Positions 1 through 8,244 of a stretch of 64,000 nt of DNA are shown one piece after another; the first letter of the stretch is position 1; each line of letters opens with the position of its first letter. The position numbers and the translations under genes are program-made. Origin of the DNA: Myxococcus stipitatus DSM 14675 (GTDB taxonomy: Bacteria; Myxococcota; Myxococcia; Myxococcales; Myxococcaceae); the NCBI RefSeq assembly GCF_000331735.1, contig NC_020126.1, forward strand, positions 8,745,501 to 8,809,500, read 5' to 3'. The notes beneath the pieces are model-generated. The model was not told where the DNA came from. It made no database searches and worked only from the letters and a program-made list of their open reading frames with translations.

Positions 1-991
1 CGAAGAAGTTGAGCAGCGAGCCCGCGCCCCCCACGAAGACGTTGTGGTGGAAGCGGATGCGGCCCCCGCGCACCTGGGCCTGTGAGTTGTTGTCCTGATA
101 GCCCGCGAAGGCCGCGCGCCAGTCGATGCCCCCGAAGGCGAAGACGTTGTGGTGGATTTCCGAGCCATCGCCCAGGTTCTGGATCTGGAGCGCCTCCGTC
201 CCCGTGCGCACCAGCCGGTTGTTGTAGACCTTCACCCGAGCGCCCAGCGGCGTGGGCGCGCCCTGCGTGGAGCCGAAGTAGATGGCCTCGCTCGCCGTGT
301 CGTGGATGTAGAGGTCGTGCAACTGGATGTCGTTGAGGGGCGGCACCTTGCCGTCGCTCCCCGCCGCGCGGTTGATGCGCACGCCCGCGAAGCCCGCACG
401 GGTGATTTCCAGGTACTCCACTTCGAAGCTGTGCGCGTCCCCGATGCCCAGCCCCATGTGGCCGCCGCTCAGGAAGATATCGTCGCTCGAGATGCCGTAG
501 CGCTCGCGCGACGTCGCATACTCGCCACAGCGATGCCCGGGGAAGTCCACGTGCCCCGTGCCCGAGACCGGGTCATACCGGCCGGTCAGGACCCAGTTCG
601 AGCCCCCATTCACCGCCCAGAGATACCCCTGCTTGCTCCCGGCGTTGGGGCGGAGGACGACCTGTCCCCCGATGTTGGTGATGACCAGCCGCCGGTCCGC
701 CGCGCGGTCCGGCAGGTTGCCCAGGTTGATGAGCGTGTAGCGGCCCGCGGGGATGTAGAGCCGGTCCAGCGTGCGCCAGTCCACCTGGGGAAAGCGCTTC
801 TGCACGTCCGGGACGTACAGCTCGCCGTTCGCGTCGGGCCCCGGCAGCGTGAAGGTGGTGCCCTCCGGCCCATACCGGCCGAACGCCTCACAGTCCGACT
901 TCGGGGGCTCCTCCATGGGCCCCGGCCGGTCATCCACACAGCCCGAGGCGACACAAGCAACGAGACTCAAGACACCGAGGCGGCGAATCAT
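1..991 (-). CDS. Secreted right-handed beta-helix lipoprotein (C-terminus beyond left edge)
   Basis: Reading leftward from an ATG at 991, the frame stays open to the window edge (about 330 codons). The N-terminus is a lipoprotein signal (MIRRLGVLSLVACVASGC, Cys at residue 18) followed by a Pro/Glu-rich linker. The rest has the short repeating turns of a parallel beta-helix, for example DIQLHDLYIHDTASEAI, VKVYNNRLVRTGTEALQI and GSEIHHNVFAFGG. Such folds are common in polysaccharide lyases and pectate-lyase-like surface proteins. No catalytic motif can be assigned because the C-terminus is missing. Surface location is inferred from the lipobox. The methyltransferase downstream of its start side is on the same strand but 140 bases away. 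Confidence 0.75.
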   Translation of the reverse strand, partial: MIRRLGVLSLVACVASGCVDDRPGPMEEPPKSDCEAFGRYGPEGTTFTLPGPDANGELYVPDVQKRFPQVDWRTLDRLYIPAGRYTLINLGNLPDRAADRRLVITNIGGQVVLRPNAGSKQGYLWAVNGGSNWVLTGRYDPVSGTGHVDFPGHRCGEYATSRERYGISSDDIFLSGGHMGLGIGDAHSFEVEYLEITRAGFAGVRINRAAGSDGKVPPLNDIQLHDLYIHDTASEAIYFGSTQGAPTPLGARVKVYNNRLVRTGTEALQIQNLGDGSEIHHNVFAFGGIDWRAAFAGYQDNNSQAQVRGGRIRFHHNVFVGGAGSLLNFF

Positions 992-1134
992 GGCGCGGCT
1001 CCCGAAGGGAAGGAGCCTCCCAGCCTATCCCGACTCGGCGGGACGTCCGCGCGTCCCTCGCGCGGCGCCCTGTCCCAGTTTCGCCACCCAGTGACAATTT
1101 CAACGAAATGGAGGATTTAGAGGCCCCCCTCTCG

Positions 1135-2121
1135 TCACGCCACCTTGCCCACCAGGATGGAGTAGGGGCTCTGGGTGGAGATGATGCGGTCCAGCTTGAA
1201 GCCCCCTTCCGCGAACAGGGCGTCATACTGGCCCTGCGTTCGCTCCCGGCCTCCCGCCAGCGACAGCATGATGAGGTCCATCACCACGGCGGGATGCGGC
1301 TCCGGTCCCTCCGGCAGCATCATCTCCAGCACCAGCAACTCCGCGTGGGGAGGCGCCACCGCCCGGATGTGCCGGAGGATGGAGATGGCCTGCGGGTCCA
1401 GCCAGTCGTGGAGGATGTTGCTCACCAGGTACGCGTCGGCGCGAGGCAGCGGCCCCACGAAGAAGTCCCCCGGGTGCCTCTTCATGCGCGGGTGCGTCAG
1501 CGAGTTCGCCACCACGTCCGGCAGGTCGAACAGCGTGCCCTGCGCGCGAGGCGTCGCGTCGAGAATCGCCGAGAGGATGTGGCCTCGGCCTCCCGCGATG
1601 TCGGCGACGTGCTCGTAGCGGCTGAAGTCCAGCCCCTGGAGCACCGCGCCGATGGCCATGTGGGACTTGCTGATCATCGCCGCGTCGAAGATGCGCGCAT
1701 CCTCGGGGCGTGCCCGCAGGTACGGCCAGAGCCCGCCCGGCGACACCACCTCCGCCGCCGTCTCTCCCGTCCGGAGCGTGACGCCCAGCGCCCCCGCCGC
1801 GTTCCAGTTGAGGTCATTGCCCATCATCAGCACGAACGAGCGCAGCGAGTGGGGGTGGCTCACCTTCAGGTGCTCGGAGTAGTCCGTGTGCGCCCAGCCG
1901 TTGCCCCGCCGCTCGAACACCCCGTTCGAGGCCAACATCCGCATCATCCGGTGGAGGGTGTCCGCATGGGCCCCCGTGGCCCGTGCCAACTCCTCCGAGC
2001 TCAGGGGTGTGCTCCCCAGGACATCCGCCACACCCAGCTGCGCCACGAGATGCAGACACCTGGGCGCGAAATATCCGGCGCAAAGGTTGAACAGAAACGC
2101 CGGGGCTGGAATCGCTTGCAT
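1135..2121 (-). CDS. SAM-dependent O-methyltransferase (acetylserotonin/CrtF-type, Methyltransf_2)
   Basis: A 328-aa protein. An N-terminal winged-helix dimerisation domain (residues about 10-90, with LSSEELARATGAHADTLHRM) is followed by a Rossmann methyltransferase domain: DIAGGRGHILSAIL (glycine-rich SAM loop), a DAYLVSNILHDW acceptor-site region, and the LLVLEMMLPEGP strand. This is the layout of small-molecule O-methyltransferases such as hydroxyneurosporene and acetylserotonin methyltransferases. The acceptor is probably a phenolic or polyketide-like metabolite and cannot be named from sequence. I chose the ATG at 2121 because TAGGAG lies 6 bases upstream. A TTG 15 bases further upstream is open but the ribosome site would fall inside it. 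It appears monocistronic. Confidence 0.85.
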   Translation of the reverse strand: MQAIPAPAFLFNLCAGYFAPRCLHLVAQLGVADVLGSTPLSSEELARATGAHADTLHRMMRMLASNGVFERRGNGWAHTDYSEHLKVSHPHSLRSFVLMMGNDLNWNAAGALGVTLRTGETAAEVVSPGGLWPYLRARPEDARIFDAAMISKSHMAIGAVLQGLDFSRYEHVADIAGGRGHILSAILDATPRAQGTLFDLPDVVANSLTHPRMKRHPGDFFVGPLPRADAYLVSNILHDWLDPQAISILRHIRAVAPPHAELLVLEMMLPEGPEPHPAVVMDLIMLSLAGGRERTQGQYDALFAEGGFKLDRIISTQSPYSILVGKVA

Positions 2122-2292
2122 GCGGGCTCCTATCAACAGGCCACGAGTTGCCTGCGATTGGAATTCTACTCACTCCTCAAAATTCCCAAGAGGCCCGCAA
2201 GTCTGTATGTCTATTGCCCGACAGAATCGTCACGAACACCCCTCCCTGGAGGGCGATGCCCCGCGGGGAGGGGTCTCCAAAGCCAGACAACA

Positions 2293-2322
2293 CCTGCCCT
2301 GTCGAATGTGAGACAGGGCAGG
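2293..2322. terminator. Perfect 11-bp hairpin between the methyltransferase and protease genes
   Basis: CCTGCCCTGTC (2293-2303) and GACAGGGCAGG (2312-2322) pair perfectly around an 8-base loop. It lies just downstream of the protease stop (gene on the minus strand) and upstream of the methyltransferase start. There is no long T-run on either side, so it may be an intrinsic terminator of the GC-rich kind or an mRNA 3'-end stabiliser. Confidence 0.6.
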
Positions 2323-2346
2323 CGGTGGCCTCTCGCCAACCCGGGC

Positions 2347-5300
2347 TCAGCGCGTGGCGCGCGCGCGGCCCTGGGCGGGCGAGGACTTCACGGGGCCCGA
2401 CGCGACGGAGGCCGCCACGCCGAAGACGACGTCGTCATTGTCGTCGTAGAGGCCGAAGGTGCAGCTCGCCTGGGGACTGGAGCCCTCGACGAACTGCGCC
2501 CGGAGCACGTGCTGGCCCACGGTGCTGCCCGCGGTGAAGGTGTGGCTGAACGTCCTCGCGCCGGCGCCCGTGCACGTCAGGCCGGTGACGAGCGTCGACC
2601 ACGTGGGGAAGCCCGACACGGGCGCGTAGTACAGGTTCAGGCGGTCCGAGGCGTCGTAGCACCACACCGTCACGTCCACCTTGACCTGCTTGCCCGGGGT
2701 GATGGGGCCACCGTCCACGCTGCGGAGCACGACGCGGTCGATGCTCTCATCCAGGTGGTAGAAGCCGAACGGACCATCCGGGCAACCGTCCACCGCGTTC
2801 GGGGTGTTGGGCTCGGCCGCGAGGAACTGGCTGCCGCGGCTGTTGACCAGCGTGCCGGTGTCGCAGCCGCAGCCGGTGCCACAGGCGGGTGCGCCCAGCG
2901 TGCTGTCATACGCCGCCACGGGAGGCGTGGTGCAGGTGCCACCCCCGCCGCTCTGCGTGGTGAAGCTGAAGCCCGCGCTGTAGTTGCCGGCGCCACAGGA
3001 GTCCACCGCGCGCGCCCGCCAGTAGTACGCGGTGTTGGCCGTCAGCGCGGGCGTGACGCCCCACGTGCTGCTCCCCAGCGCGTTCGCCGAGCGCACCACG
3101 GTGCCGAAGCCCGCGTCCGTCGCCACTTGCACCTCGTACGAGGTGGCGCCCGTCACGTCACCCCAGTCCAGCGTCGGGGAGAGCGCCACGCCCGTCGCCC
3201 CGTTGGACGGGGTGGAGAGCGTGGGCGCCGCCGCCGGCTGGCACGTGGTGTCCGCGGTGGTGAAGCGGAAGGCCGTGCTGTACGCGCTGGTGCCGCAGCC
3301 GCTCACCGCGCGCACGCGCCAGAAGTACTGCGTGTTGGCCGTCAGCGCGGGCGTGACGCTCCACGTGCTGCTGGAGAGCGCGTTCGCCGAGCGCACCACG
3401 GTGCCGAAGCCCGCGTCCGTCGCCACCTGCACCTCGTACGAGGTGGCACCCGCCACGTCCGCCCAGTCGAGCACCGGCGCCAGCGCCACGTTGGCCGCGC
3501 CATCCGCCGGGGTGGAGAGCGTGGCCGTGCCCGGAGGCGTGCACGGGCCGCCCGCCGTCGCGCAGACACACGAGGCGCCGGGGCCATAGCAGGCGCTGGA
3601 GCTGGCCGGGACGACGGAGTAGCAGTACTGACGGCCGTTGGCGACCTCGGTGTCCGTGTACGTGGAGCCGGAGACGGTGGCCACGCGCACCTTGCCGAAG
3701 TCACAGCCCGCGTACCCTTCCGTCTTCATCACCCAGTACTCGCTGGCGTTGGGCACCGTGTTCCAGCTCAGCGCCACCTGGCCGTCGCTGGGGGCGGCCG
3801 TGGCGGTGGGCGCGGTCTTCGGGCCCGCGGCACAGCCGGAGTTGGTGGGCGCGGGCGTCTGGCAGGCGATGCCGTGGCGGTTGAACGCGGCGTGGATGGC
3901 CGTCATGTGCGGCGTGCCGTCGTTCAGGTTGCCGTTGTCGTCATCCGCGGCCAGCCACTGCATGTAGCCATGGCTCGCGCCGCAGCCGTCGGACGTGCCC
4001 GCCGAGCAGTTGCACGCGTGCCACGAGCCCACGTTGCCGCTGCCCTGGTAGAAGACCTTGTTGCCGATGATGTACGCGGTGTTGGAGTCGTAGTTGAACG
4101 GCGCGGCCTGCAGGTCGCGAGCGACCAGGTCCCACGCGGCCTGGCGCACGGGCGCCGCGGCGCAGTGCACCTGACGGCCGCAGGGGCCGGTGCCGGAGGA
4201 GCAGCGCGAGCACACGAAGTTCTGCGGCGTGGCCGGCGTCTGGTTCACATGCGCCATGTAGTCCGCGTCGCGCACGCCGGAGCACCGCGCGTTGCACCAC
4301 GCGCCGCCCGCCTGCGCCTCGTTCTGGTTGTAGCCCGTGCCGTCCGGCGTCTTGCCGCAGCCCAGGTCCGTGGTGGCGAAGAAGCCGTAGCCCACGCACG
4401 AGGCCTGGAGCCGGTAGATGGACGCGATGTCCGCGTACGCCTCGCTGGAGTTGCTGAGCGCGCCGCCGGAGTCGAAGTCATCCATGCCGTGGCCCCACTC
4501 GTGGTCGAACACGGCGGCGATTTCGCCCGTGTTCCGGCAGCCACCGCCGCTGCGATAGAAGTTCACGGTGGAGCCGTTCCAGAAGGCGTTGCACGTGCTG
4601 TTGATGTTGACGTTGGCGGTGAGCTGCCCTTGCAGCCACGTGTTGGACGGCAGCCAGCCACGCGCCAGCTCCGCGATGCGGTTGATTTCGTAGAAGGCCG
4701 AGCGAGAGGCCGGCGTGTTGCCCGCGCCGCCGCCGCCCGAGGCGCAGTCATGCTGGCCGTTGGTGCCGCCCAGGTTGATGTTGCCCGTGCCCGTGCCCGA
4801 GCTGGTGCTGGGCGAGCCACACGTGTCGCTCACGCGCACGTACTTGCCGGCCAGCGTCGTCGTGACGTTGCCGGAGCTGTAGTTGAAGACGCCGGCGCCG
4901 TCCGTGAAGTTGTTGGGCGCGGCCAGGCCCGTGTTGGCCCAGGGCATGGGGGAGTCGGCCTGCATCGTCCCGCACGTGGTGTTGTTCGGGCAGATGTCCG
5001 TGTTGCTCAGCGGGTAGATGCCGCCCTTGATGGTCGCGTCCAGGTAGTGGTTGTCATCCTCCAGCGCGAGCACCTCGCCGGTGTGCGCGTCCACCGTCAC
5101 CTTCCAGCGCTCCTGCTCGCCGGGGTTCTGGAAGCCGTACGTCCACACCAGCTGGTGGTGGTAGCCCTGGCCGAAGCCCGCGTCCGCGCGAGCCATGGGG
5201 GCCAGCTCCAGCGTGGGCGCCTGCCACATCGTGGCGGGCGACTCCAGGAGACCAAAGCGCTCACCGCCGAAGGTCAGCGCCTGCTCGGGGCTGAGCGTGG

Positions 5301-5913
5301 GGCGCGTGGACGCGGTGACGTTGCTCCACGCCTCCGTGCCCACCAGCACCATGTTGCCGTGGTTGATGGTCGCGACGAGCCGGCCATGGCGCACGGGGAT
5401 GCCGTCCACCTCCTGCGGCACGTACACGTGCCAGAGCACGTCGGTGACCTGCGTCACCTTGGGCTGCCCCAGCTGGAGCAGGTCCACCCCGAGCGCGGCC
5501 TGGTTGTCGTGGAGGAACTTGAAGAAGACGTCCGCGACGACGGCCGCGTCGACCGCTCCGGTGGAGCGGCCCAACTGCTGCTGCAGCGTGGACAGGCTCA
5601 CCGTGTTGCCCACCCCCGTGCCGGGGATGAGCGGGATGGAGCCCTGGATGGCGGTGGGGGAGCCCGTCAGCGGGTCCAGGTAGACGTGAAAGTCCTTCCC
5701 GTTGCGGGCGAAGAAGTCATCCCACGCGCTCGGGCCCGCACCGCTCAGCTTCGCCCGGGCCTCGTCCAACGAGATATTGGAGACGGGCAGGTACAGCTCC
5801 GGCTTGAAGAACGCCTGGCTCGACAACTGGGTTGTTTGAGATGGCTGGAAAGCCCACGCCAGCGCGCTGCTACACAGCACGAGACAGGCGGCCCACTTCG
5901 ACGCTAGACGCAT
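2347..5913 (-). CDS. Secreted M36 (fungalysin)-like zinc metallopeptidase with two fibronectin-III-like repeats
   Basis: A 1188-aa protein with a signal peptide (MRLASKWAACLVLCSSALAWA). Residues about 30-270 resemble an FTP/PepSY-type propeptide. The catalytic domain carries HEWGH (His471, Glu472, His475), and Glu491 in SNSSEAYAD is the likely third zinc ligand. These are the gluzincin signature of fungalysin-like peptidases. Many Cys residues around 580-720 suggest disulfides. Two near-identical FN3-like modules follow (about residues 790-990), then a C-terminal beta-sandwich-like domain (about 1000-1160) as in Myxococcus exoenzymes. The likely role is extracellular protein digestion during predation or growth (inferred). 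The start has GGAGG five to nine bases upstream. An inverted repeat lies about 80-100 bases upstream. Confidence 0.88.
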   Translation of the reverse strand: MRLASKWAACLVLCSSALAWAFQPSQTTQLSSQAFFKPELYLPVSNISLDEARAKLSGAGPSAWDDFFARNGKDFHVYLDPLTGSPTAIQGSIPLIPGTGVGNTVSLSTLQQQLGRSTGAVDAAVVADVFFKFLHDNQAALGVDLLQLGQPKVTQVTDVLWHVYVPQEVDGIPVRHGRLVATINHGNMVLVGTEAWSNVTASTRPTLSPEQALTFGGERFGLLESPATMWQAPTLELAPMARADAGFGQGYHHQLVWTYGFQNPGEQERWKVTVDAHTGEVLALEDDNHYLDATIKGGIYPLSNTDICPNNTTCGTMQADSPMPWANTGLAAPNNFTDGAGVFNYSSGNVTTTLAGKYVRVSDTCGSPSTSSGTGTGNINLGGTNGQHDCASGGGGAGNTPASRSAFYEINRIAELARGWLPSNTWLQGQLTANVNINSTCNAFWNGSTVNFYRSGGGCRNTGEIAAVFDHEWGHGMDDFDSGGALSNSSEAYADIASIYRLQASCVGYGFFATTDLGCGKTPDGTGYNQNEAQAGGAWCNARCSGVRDADYMAHVNQTPATPQNFVCSRCSSGTGPCGRQVHCAAAPVRQAAWDLVARDLQAAPFNYDSNTAYIIGNKVFYQGSGNVGSWHACNCSAGTSDGCGASHGYMQWLAADDDNGNLNDGTPHMTAIHAAFNRHGIACQTPAPTNSGCAAGPKTAPTATAAPSDGQVALSWNTVPNASEYWVMKTEGYAGCDFGKVRVATVSGSTYTDTEVANGRQYCYSVVPASSSACYGPGASCVCATAGGPCTPPGTATLSTPADGAANVALAPVLDWADVAGATSYEVQVATDAGFGTVVRSANALSSSTWSVTPALTANTQYFWRVRAVSGCGTSAYSTAFRFTTADTTCQPAAAPTLSTPSNGATGVALSPTLDWGDVTGATSYEVQVATDAGFGTVVRSANALGSSTWGVTPALTANTAYYWRARAVDSCGAGNYSAGFSFTTQSGGGGTCTTPPVAAYDSTLGAPACGTGCGCDTGTLVNSRGSQFLAAEPNTPNAVDGCPDGPFGFYHLDESIDRVVLRSVDGGPITPGKQVKVDVTVWCYDASDRLNLYYAPVSGFPTWSTLVTGLTCTGAGARTFSHTFTAGSTVGQHVLRAQFVEGSSPQASCTFGLYDDNDDVVFGVAASVASGPVKSSPAQGRARATR
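2950..3540 (-). repeat. Tandem 300-bp direct repeat coding the two FN3-like domains
   Basis: Two consecutive 300-bp units inside the metallopeptidase gene align without gaps. Positions 3001-3160 and 3301-3460 are nearly identical, including the stretch coding VATDAGFGTVVRSANAL. DNA-level identity this high, with in-frame spacing, shows recent duplication or ongoing gene conversion of the adhesive or linker domain. Confidence 0.85.
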
Positions 5914-5993
5914 GCGGTCCTCCCGCGAAACGCGGATGAGACAGACACCCCCACCTGGGAGTGCCCTCGCAGTCGAGCCCGCAAGATGTGACG

Positions 5994-6015
5994 AGAAAAT
6001 CGATACTTTCTCGAA
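5994..6015. promoter_or_regulatory. Inverted repeat upstream of the metallopeptidase gene (candidate operator)
   Basis: CGAGAAA (5994-6000) and TTTCTCG (6009-6015) form a perfect dyad with an 8-base ATCGATAC spacer. It sits in an unusually AT-rich patch 81-102 bases upstream of the protease start. The size and symmetry suit a dimeric activator or repressor. The binding protein is unknown. Confidence 0.4.
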
Positions 6016-6169
6016 ATGTCAGACCAGCCGGAACATCAATTCCCGTGCGGGGCTGCAGTGCCCATGAGTGAACACACGCAGGGACTCCGGGTCCGTCAGG
6101 TTTAAACAGGCGCGAAATCAGCCGTCGCGTTGAAGCCGGGGCGCGAGCGCTGTCACCCGCAGCGCCGGC

Positions 6170-6769
6170 TCATGCGGGAAACAGCAAGCGCAGCGACTGC
6201 TTCACCCACGTGCGCCGCGTCTCCAGCGTGTGGAAGTCCAGGAGGATGAACTGGTCGAACGTGCGCGGCGCCATCGACATGAGCGACACGGAGGACCAGA
6301 GCTGCACGAGCGCGATGCGCCGCTTGTCCTCCGTGAGGTGCGTCGTGGCGGGGGCGAGCTTTCGCGACAGCTCCTCCAGGAACGCATTGAGGCGGTGGAT
6401 GGCCGCGCCGTCGTAGCGCTGATGCACCAGCGCGTCGTGGAAGTGCGCATGGGCGATGCGGGGATAGCGGCCCAGGTTCCCCGCGATGTCCTCGAGCAGC
6501 GTCTCGAAGGCCTCGCGGATGGACAGCCCTTCGGCGACCAGCTTGTCGAAGTCCATCAGCACGTGCCCGAAGGCCTGGTCCAGCGTGGCCTCCAGCGCCT
6601 GGGCAATCAGCTTCTCCTTGCTGCGGAAGTAGTAGCTGATGGCCGCGCTGTTGACCTGGGCCTCGCGGGCAATCTCCCGGATGCCCGTCGCATCCAGGCC
6701 ATCCCGCTCGATGCAGATGATGGTGGCCCGGAGGATTCGCTCCTGGGCGTCTTGCTCCTTCGTTCCCAT
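6170..6769 (-). CDS. TetR/AcrR-family transcriptional regulator
   Basis: 199 aa from the ATG at 6769 (MGTKEQDAQERILRAT). Residues 10-55 are a classic TetR helix-turn-helix: ILRATIICIERDGLDATGIR, then IAREAQVNSAAISYYFRSKE. The C-terminal part is a ligand-binding helical bundle. A GTG at 6832 would add 21 residues, but the added stretch has no family similarity that I recognise. The gene diverges from the hydrolase at 6876, and a 13-bp palindrome lies between them. It probably represses that operon and itself. Confidence 0.9.
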   Translation of the reverse strand: MGTKEQDAQERILRATIICIERDGLDATGIREIAREAQVNSAAISYYFRSKEKLIAQALEATLDQAFGHVLMDFDKLVAEGLSIREAFETLLEDIAGNLGRYPRIAHAHFHDALVHQRYDGAAIHRLNAFLEELSRKLAPATTHLTEDKRRIALVQLWSSVSLMSMAPRTFDQFILLDFHTLETRRTWVKQSLRLLFPA

Positions 6770-6836
6770 TCCACCAAACCCTTGAAACAACAGGACTTCG
6801 GGCCCCACGCTTGACGCAGGAACCTCTCTCACTCTA

Positions 6837-6849
6837 TTGATTCAATCAA
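6837..6849. promoter_or_regulatory. 13-bp palindrome TTGATTCAATCAA, probable TetR operator
   Basis: TTGATT-C-AATCAA is a perfect dyad in the divergent TetR/hydrolase intergenic region, 27 bases before the hydrolase ATG. A related half-site (TTAATCAG on the reverse strand) follows at about 6850-6857. AT-rich dyads placed between a tetR gene and a divergent target are typical TetR operators. It also lies just upstream of the alternative GTG start of the regulator. Confidence 0.6.
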
Positions 6850-6875
6850 CTGATTAACTCCGGAGATTGAATCCC

Positions 6876-8237
6876 ATGGCCAACCCAGGGCCCGACACTA
6901 GCGCAGGCAGACTCTCCCGACGAGGCGTGCTGGCGGGGGCCGGGCTCTTCGTCGGCGGAGTGGCCATCACGGCGGGCACGCGGAGGGTGATGGAGCCCGA
7001 GTCCAAGGAGGTGCAGGGCCTCAATCCCCGGACCGACGCCTGGTACGACCTGCGCCTGTCGGGGGACGGGCTGATGGACAACCAGCTGTTGTGGTTCCTG
7101 GGGCATGCGACGCATGGCCAGTCGGACGTGGGGGACGTGCTGGAGACGGCGCGGCGCATCCAGCCCGGGGACGAGAAGAGCTGGTTCGCGGAGTGGAGGA
7201 AGACGGCGACGCGGGTGCATCAGCACGCCACCGCCGCGGAGGCCAAGGGCCACCGGGTGACGGCGGGGCAGGCGTATGCCCGCGCGGCCAACTACTACCG
7301 CGCCGCGACGATTCACTACACGAACCGCGAGGACCCGGCGCTGATGGAGGTGACGCGGGCGGCGGCGTCCACCTTCGAGAAGTCCAACGGGCTCTTGGGG
7401 TTCGACATCCAGCCGATGGACATCCCCTACGAGGGCTCGAGCCTGCCGGCGTACTTCGTGCGCTCGCCGTACGCCAAGCCGAGCGCTCCGGTGATTCTGC
7501 TCCACCAGGGACTGCACGCCTGGCCGGAGGAGACGAAGTGGGTGTGGGAGGGAGCGCGCAGGCGCGGCTACCACGTGTTGTTCTTCCATGGTCCGGGGCA
7601 AGGACGGGCGCTGCGGGAGAAGAACCTGAGCTTCCGGCCGGACTGGGAGAAGGCCGTGAGCCCGGTGGTGGACGCGGCCGAGCGCATCAGCGGAGTCGAC
7701 CCCCAGCGCATCCTGTTGATGGGCCTGTCGTTTGGAGGAGCGCTGGCGCCTCGGGCGGTGGCGTTCGAGCAGCGGGTGGCGCTGTGCATCGCCAATCCGG
7801 GGGTGTTGAGCTGGTGGGAGCAGCACACCGAGCACTTCAATCGCTTCCTGCCGGGAGCGCTGTCGTTGCTGAAGTCCCATCCGGAGGCGTTCGACGAGGC
7901 CATCCAGGGGCTCGCCAGCCGTTGGCCCACGGCGGACTACTGGCTGAAGGACGTGTACTGGAAACATGGCGCGCGCTCGCCCTCGGAGCTATTTCGCAAG
8001 CTGGAGGAGTTCACCAACGAGGCCATCGTGGAACGCATCCGCTGCCCGGTGCTCATCATGGACGGCGAGGCGGAGGACGTCTCCCCGGGCCAGTCGCGCA
8101 AGCTGTACGACGCGCTTCGCGGCCCCAAGCACCTGATGACCTTCACCCAGGCCGAGGCCGCGCCCCTGCACTGCCAGGCGGCCTCCGCGGCGCTCGCGGA
8201 AGAGCGGCTGTTCGACTGGCTCGACGAGAACGTGTAA
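6876..8237 (+). CDS. Alpha/beta-hydrolase with Tat-type export signal
   Basis: 453 aa from the ATG at 6876, with GGAG ten bases upstream. A TTG nine bases earlier is open but too close to that site. The N-terminus has a twin-arginine-like signal (RLSRRGVLAGAGLFVGG). A helical region (about 40-190) precedes the hydrolase domain. That domain has a strand ending VILLHQGLHA, the nucleophile elbow GLSFGG, a likely acid Asp in IMDGEAEDVSP, and His in APLHCQ. The overall form resembles dienelactone-hydrolase/DUF1100-type esterases. The substrate is unknown. The Omp85-like gene follows seven bases downstream, so the two are probably one transcript controlled by the divergent TetR protein. Confidence 0.82.
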   Translation: MANPGPDTSAGRLSRRGVLAGAGLFVGGVAITAGTRRVMEPESKEVQGLNPRTDAWYDLRLSGDGLMDNQLLWFLGHATHGQSDVGDVLETARRIQPGDEKSWFAEWRKTATRVHQHATAAEAKGHRVTAGQAYARAANYYRAATIHYTNREDPALMEVTRAAASTFEKSNGLLGFDIQPMDIPYEGSSLPAYFVRSPYAKPSAPVILLHQGLHAWPEETKWVWEGARRRGYHVLFFHGPGQGRALREKNLSFRPDWEKAVSPVVDAAERISGVDPQRILLMGLSFGGALAPRAVAFEQRVALCIANPGVLSWWEQHTEHFNRFLPGALSLLKSHPEAFDEAIQGLASRWPTADYWLKDVYWKHGARSPSELFRKLEEFTNEAIVERIRCPVLIMDGEAEDVSPGQSRKLYDALRGPKHLMTFTQAEAAPLHCQAASAALAEERLFDWLDENV

Positions 8238-8244
8238 CCGCCCC

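Noticed and set aside
1108..5907. A 1599-codon plus-strand ORF opposite the methyltransferase and protease
   Set aside because: It is rich in Arg, Val, His, Ala and Gly, has no domain or signal, and lies antisense to two clear genes. It is a product of high GC and third-position bias.
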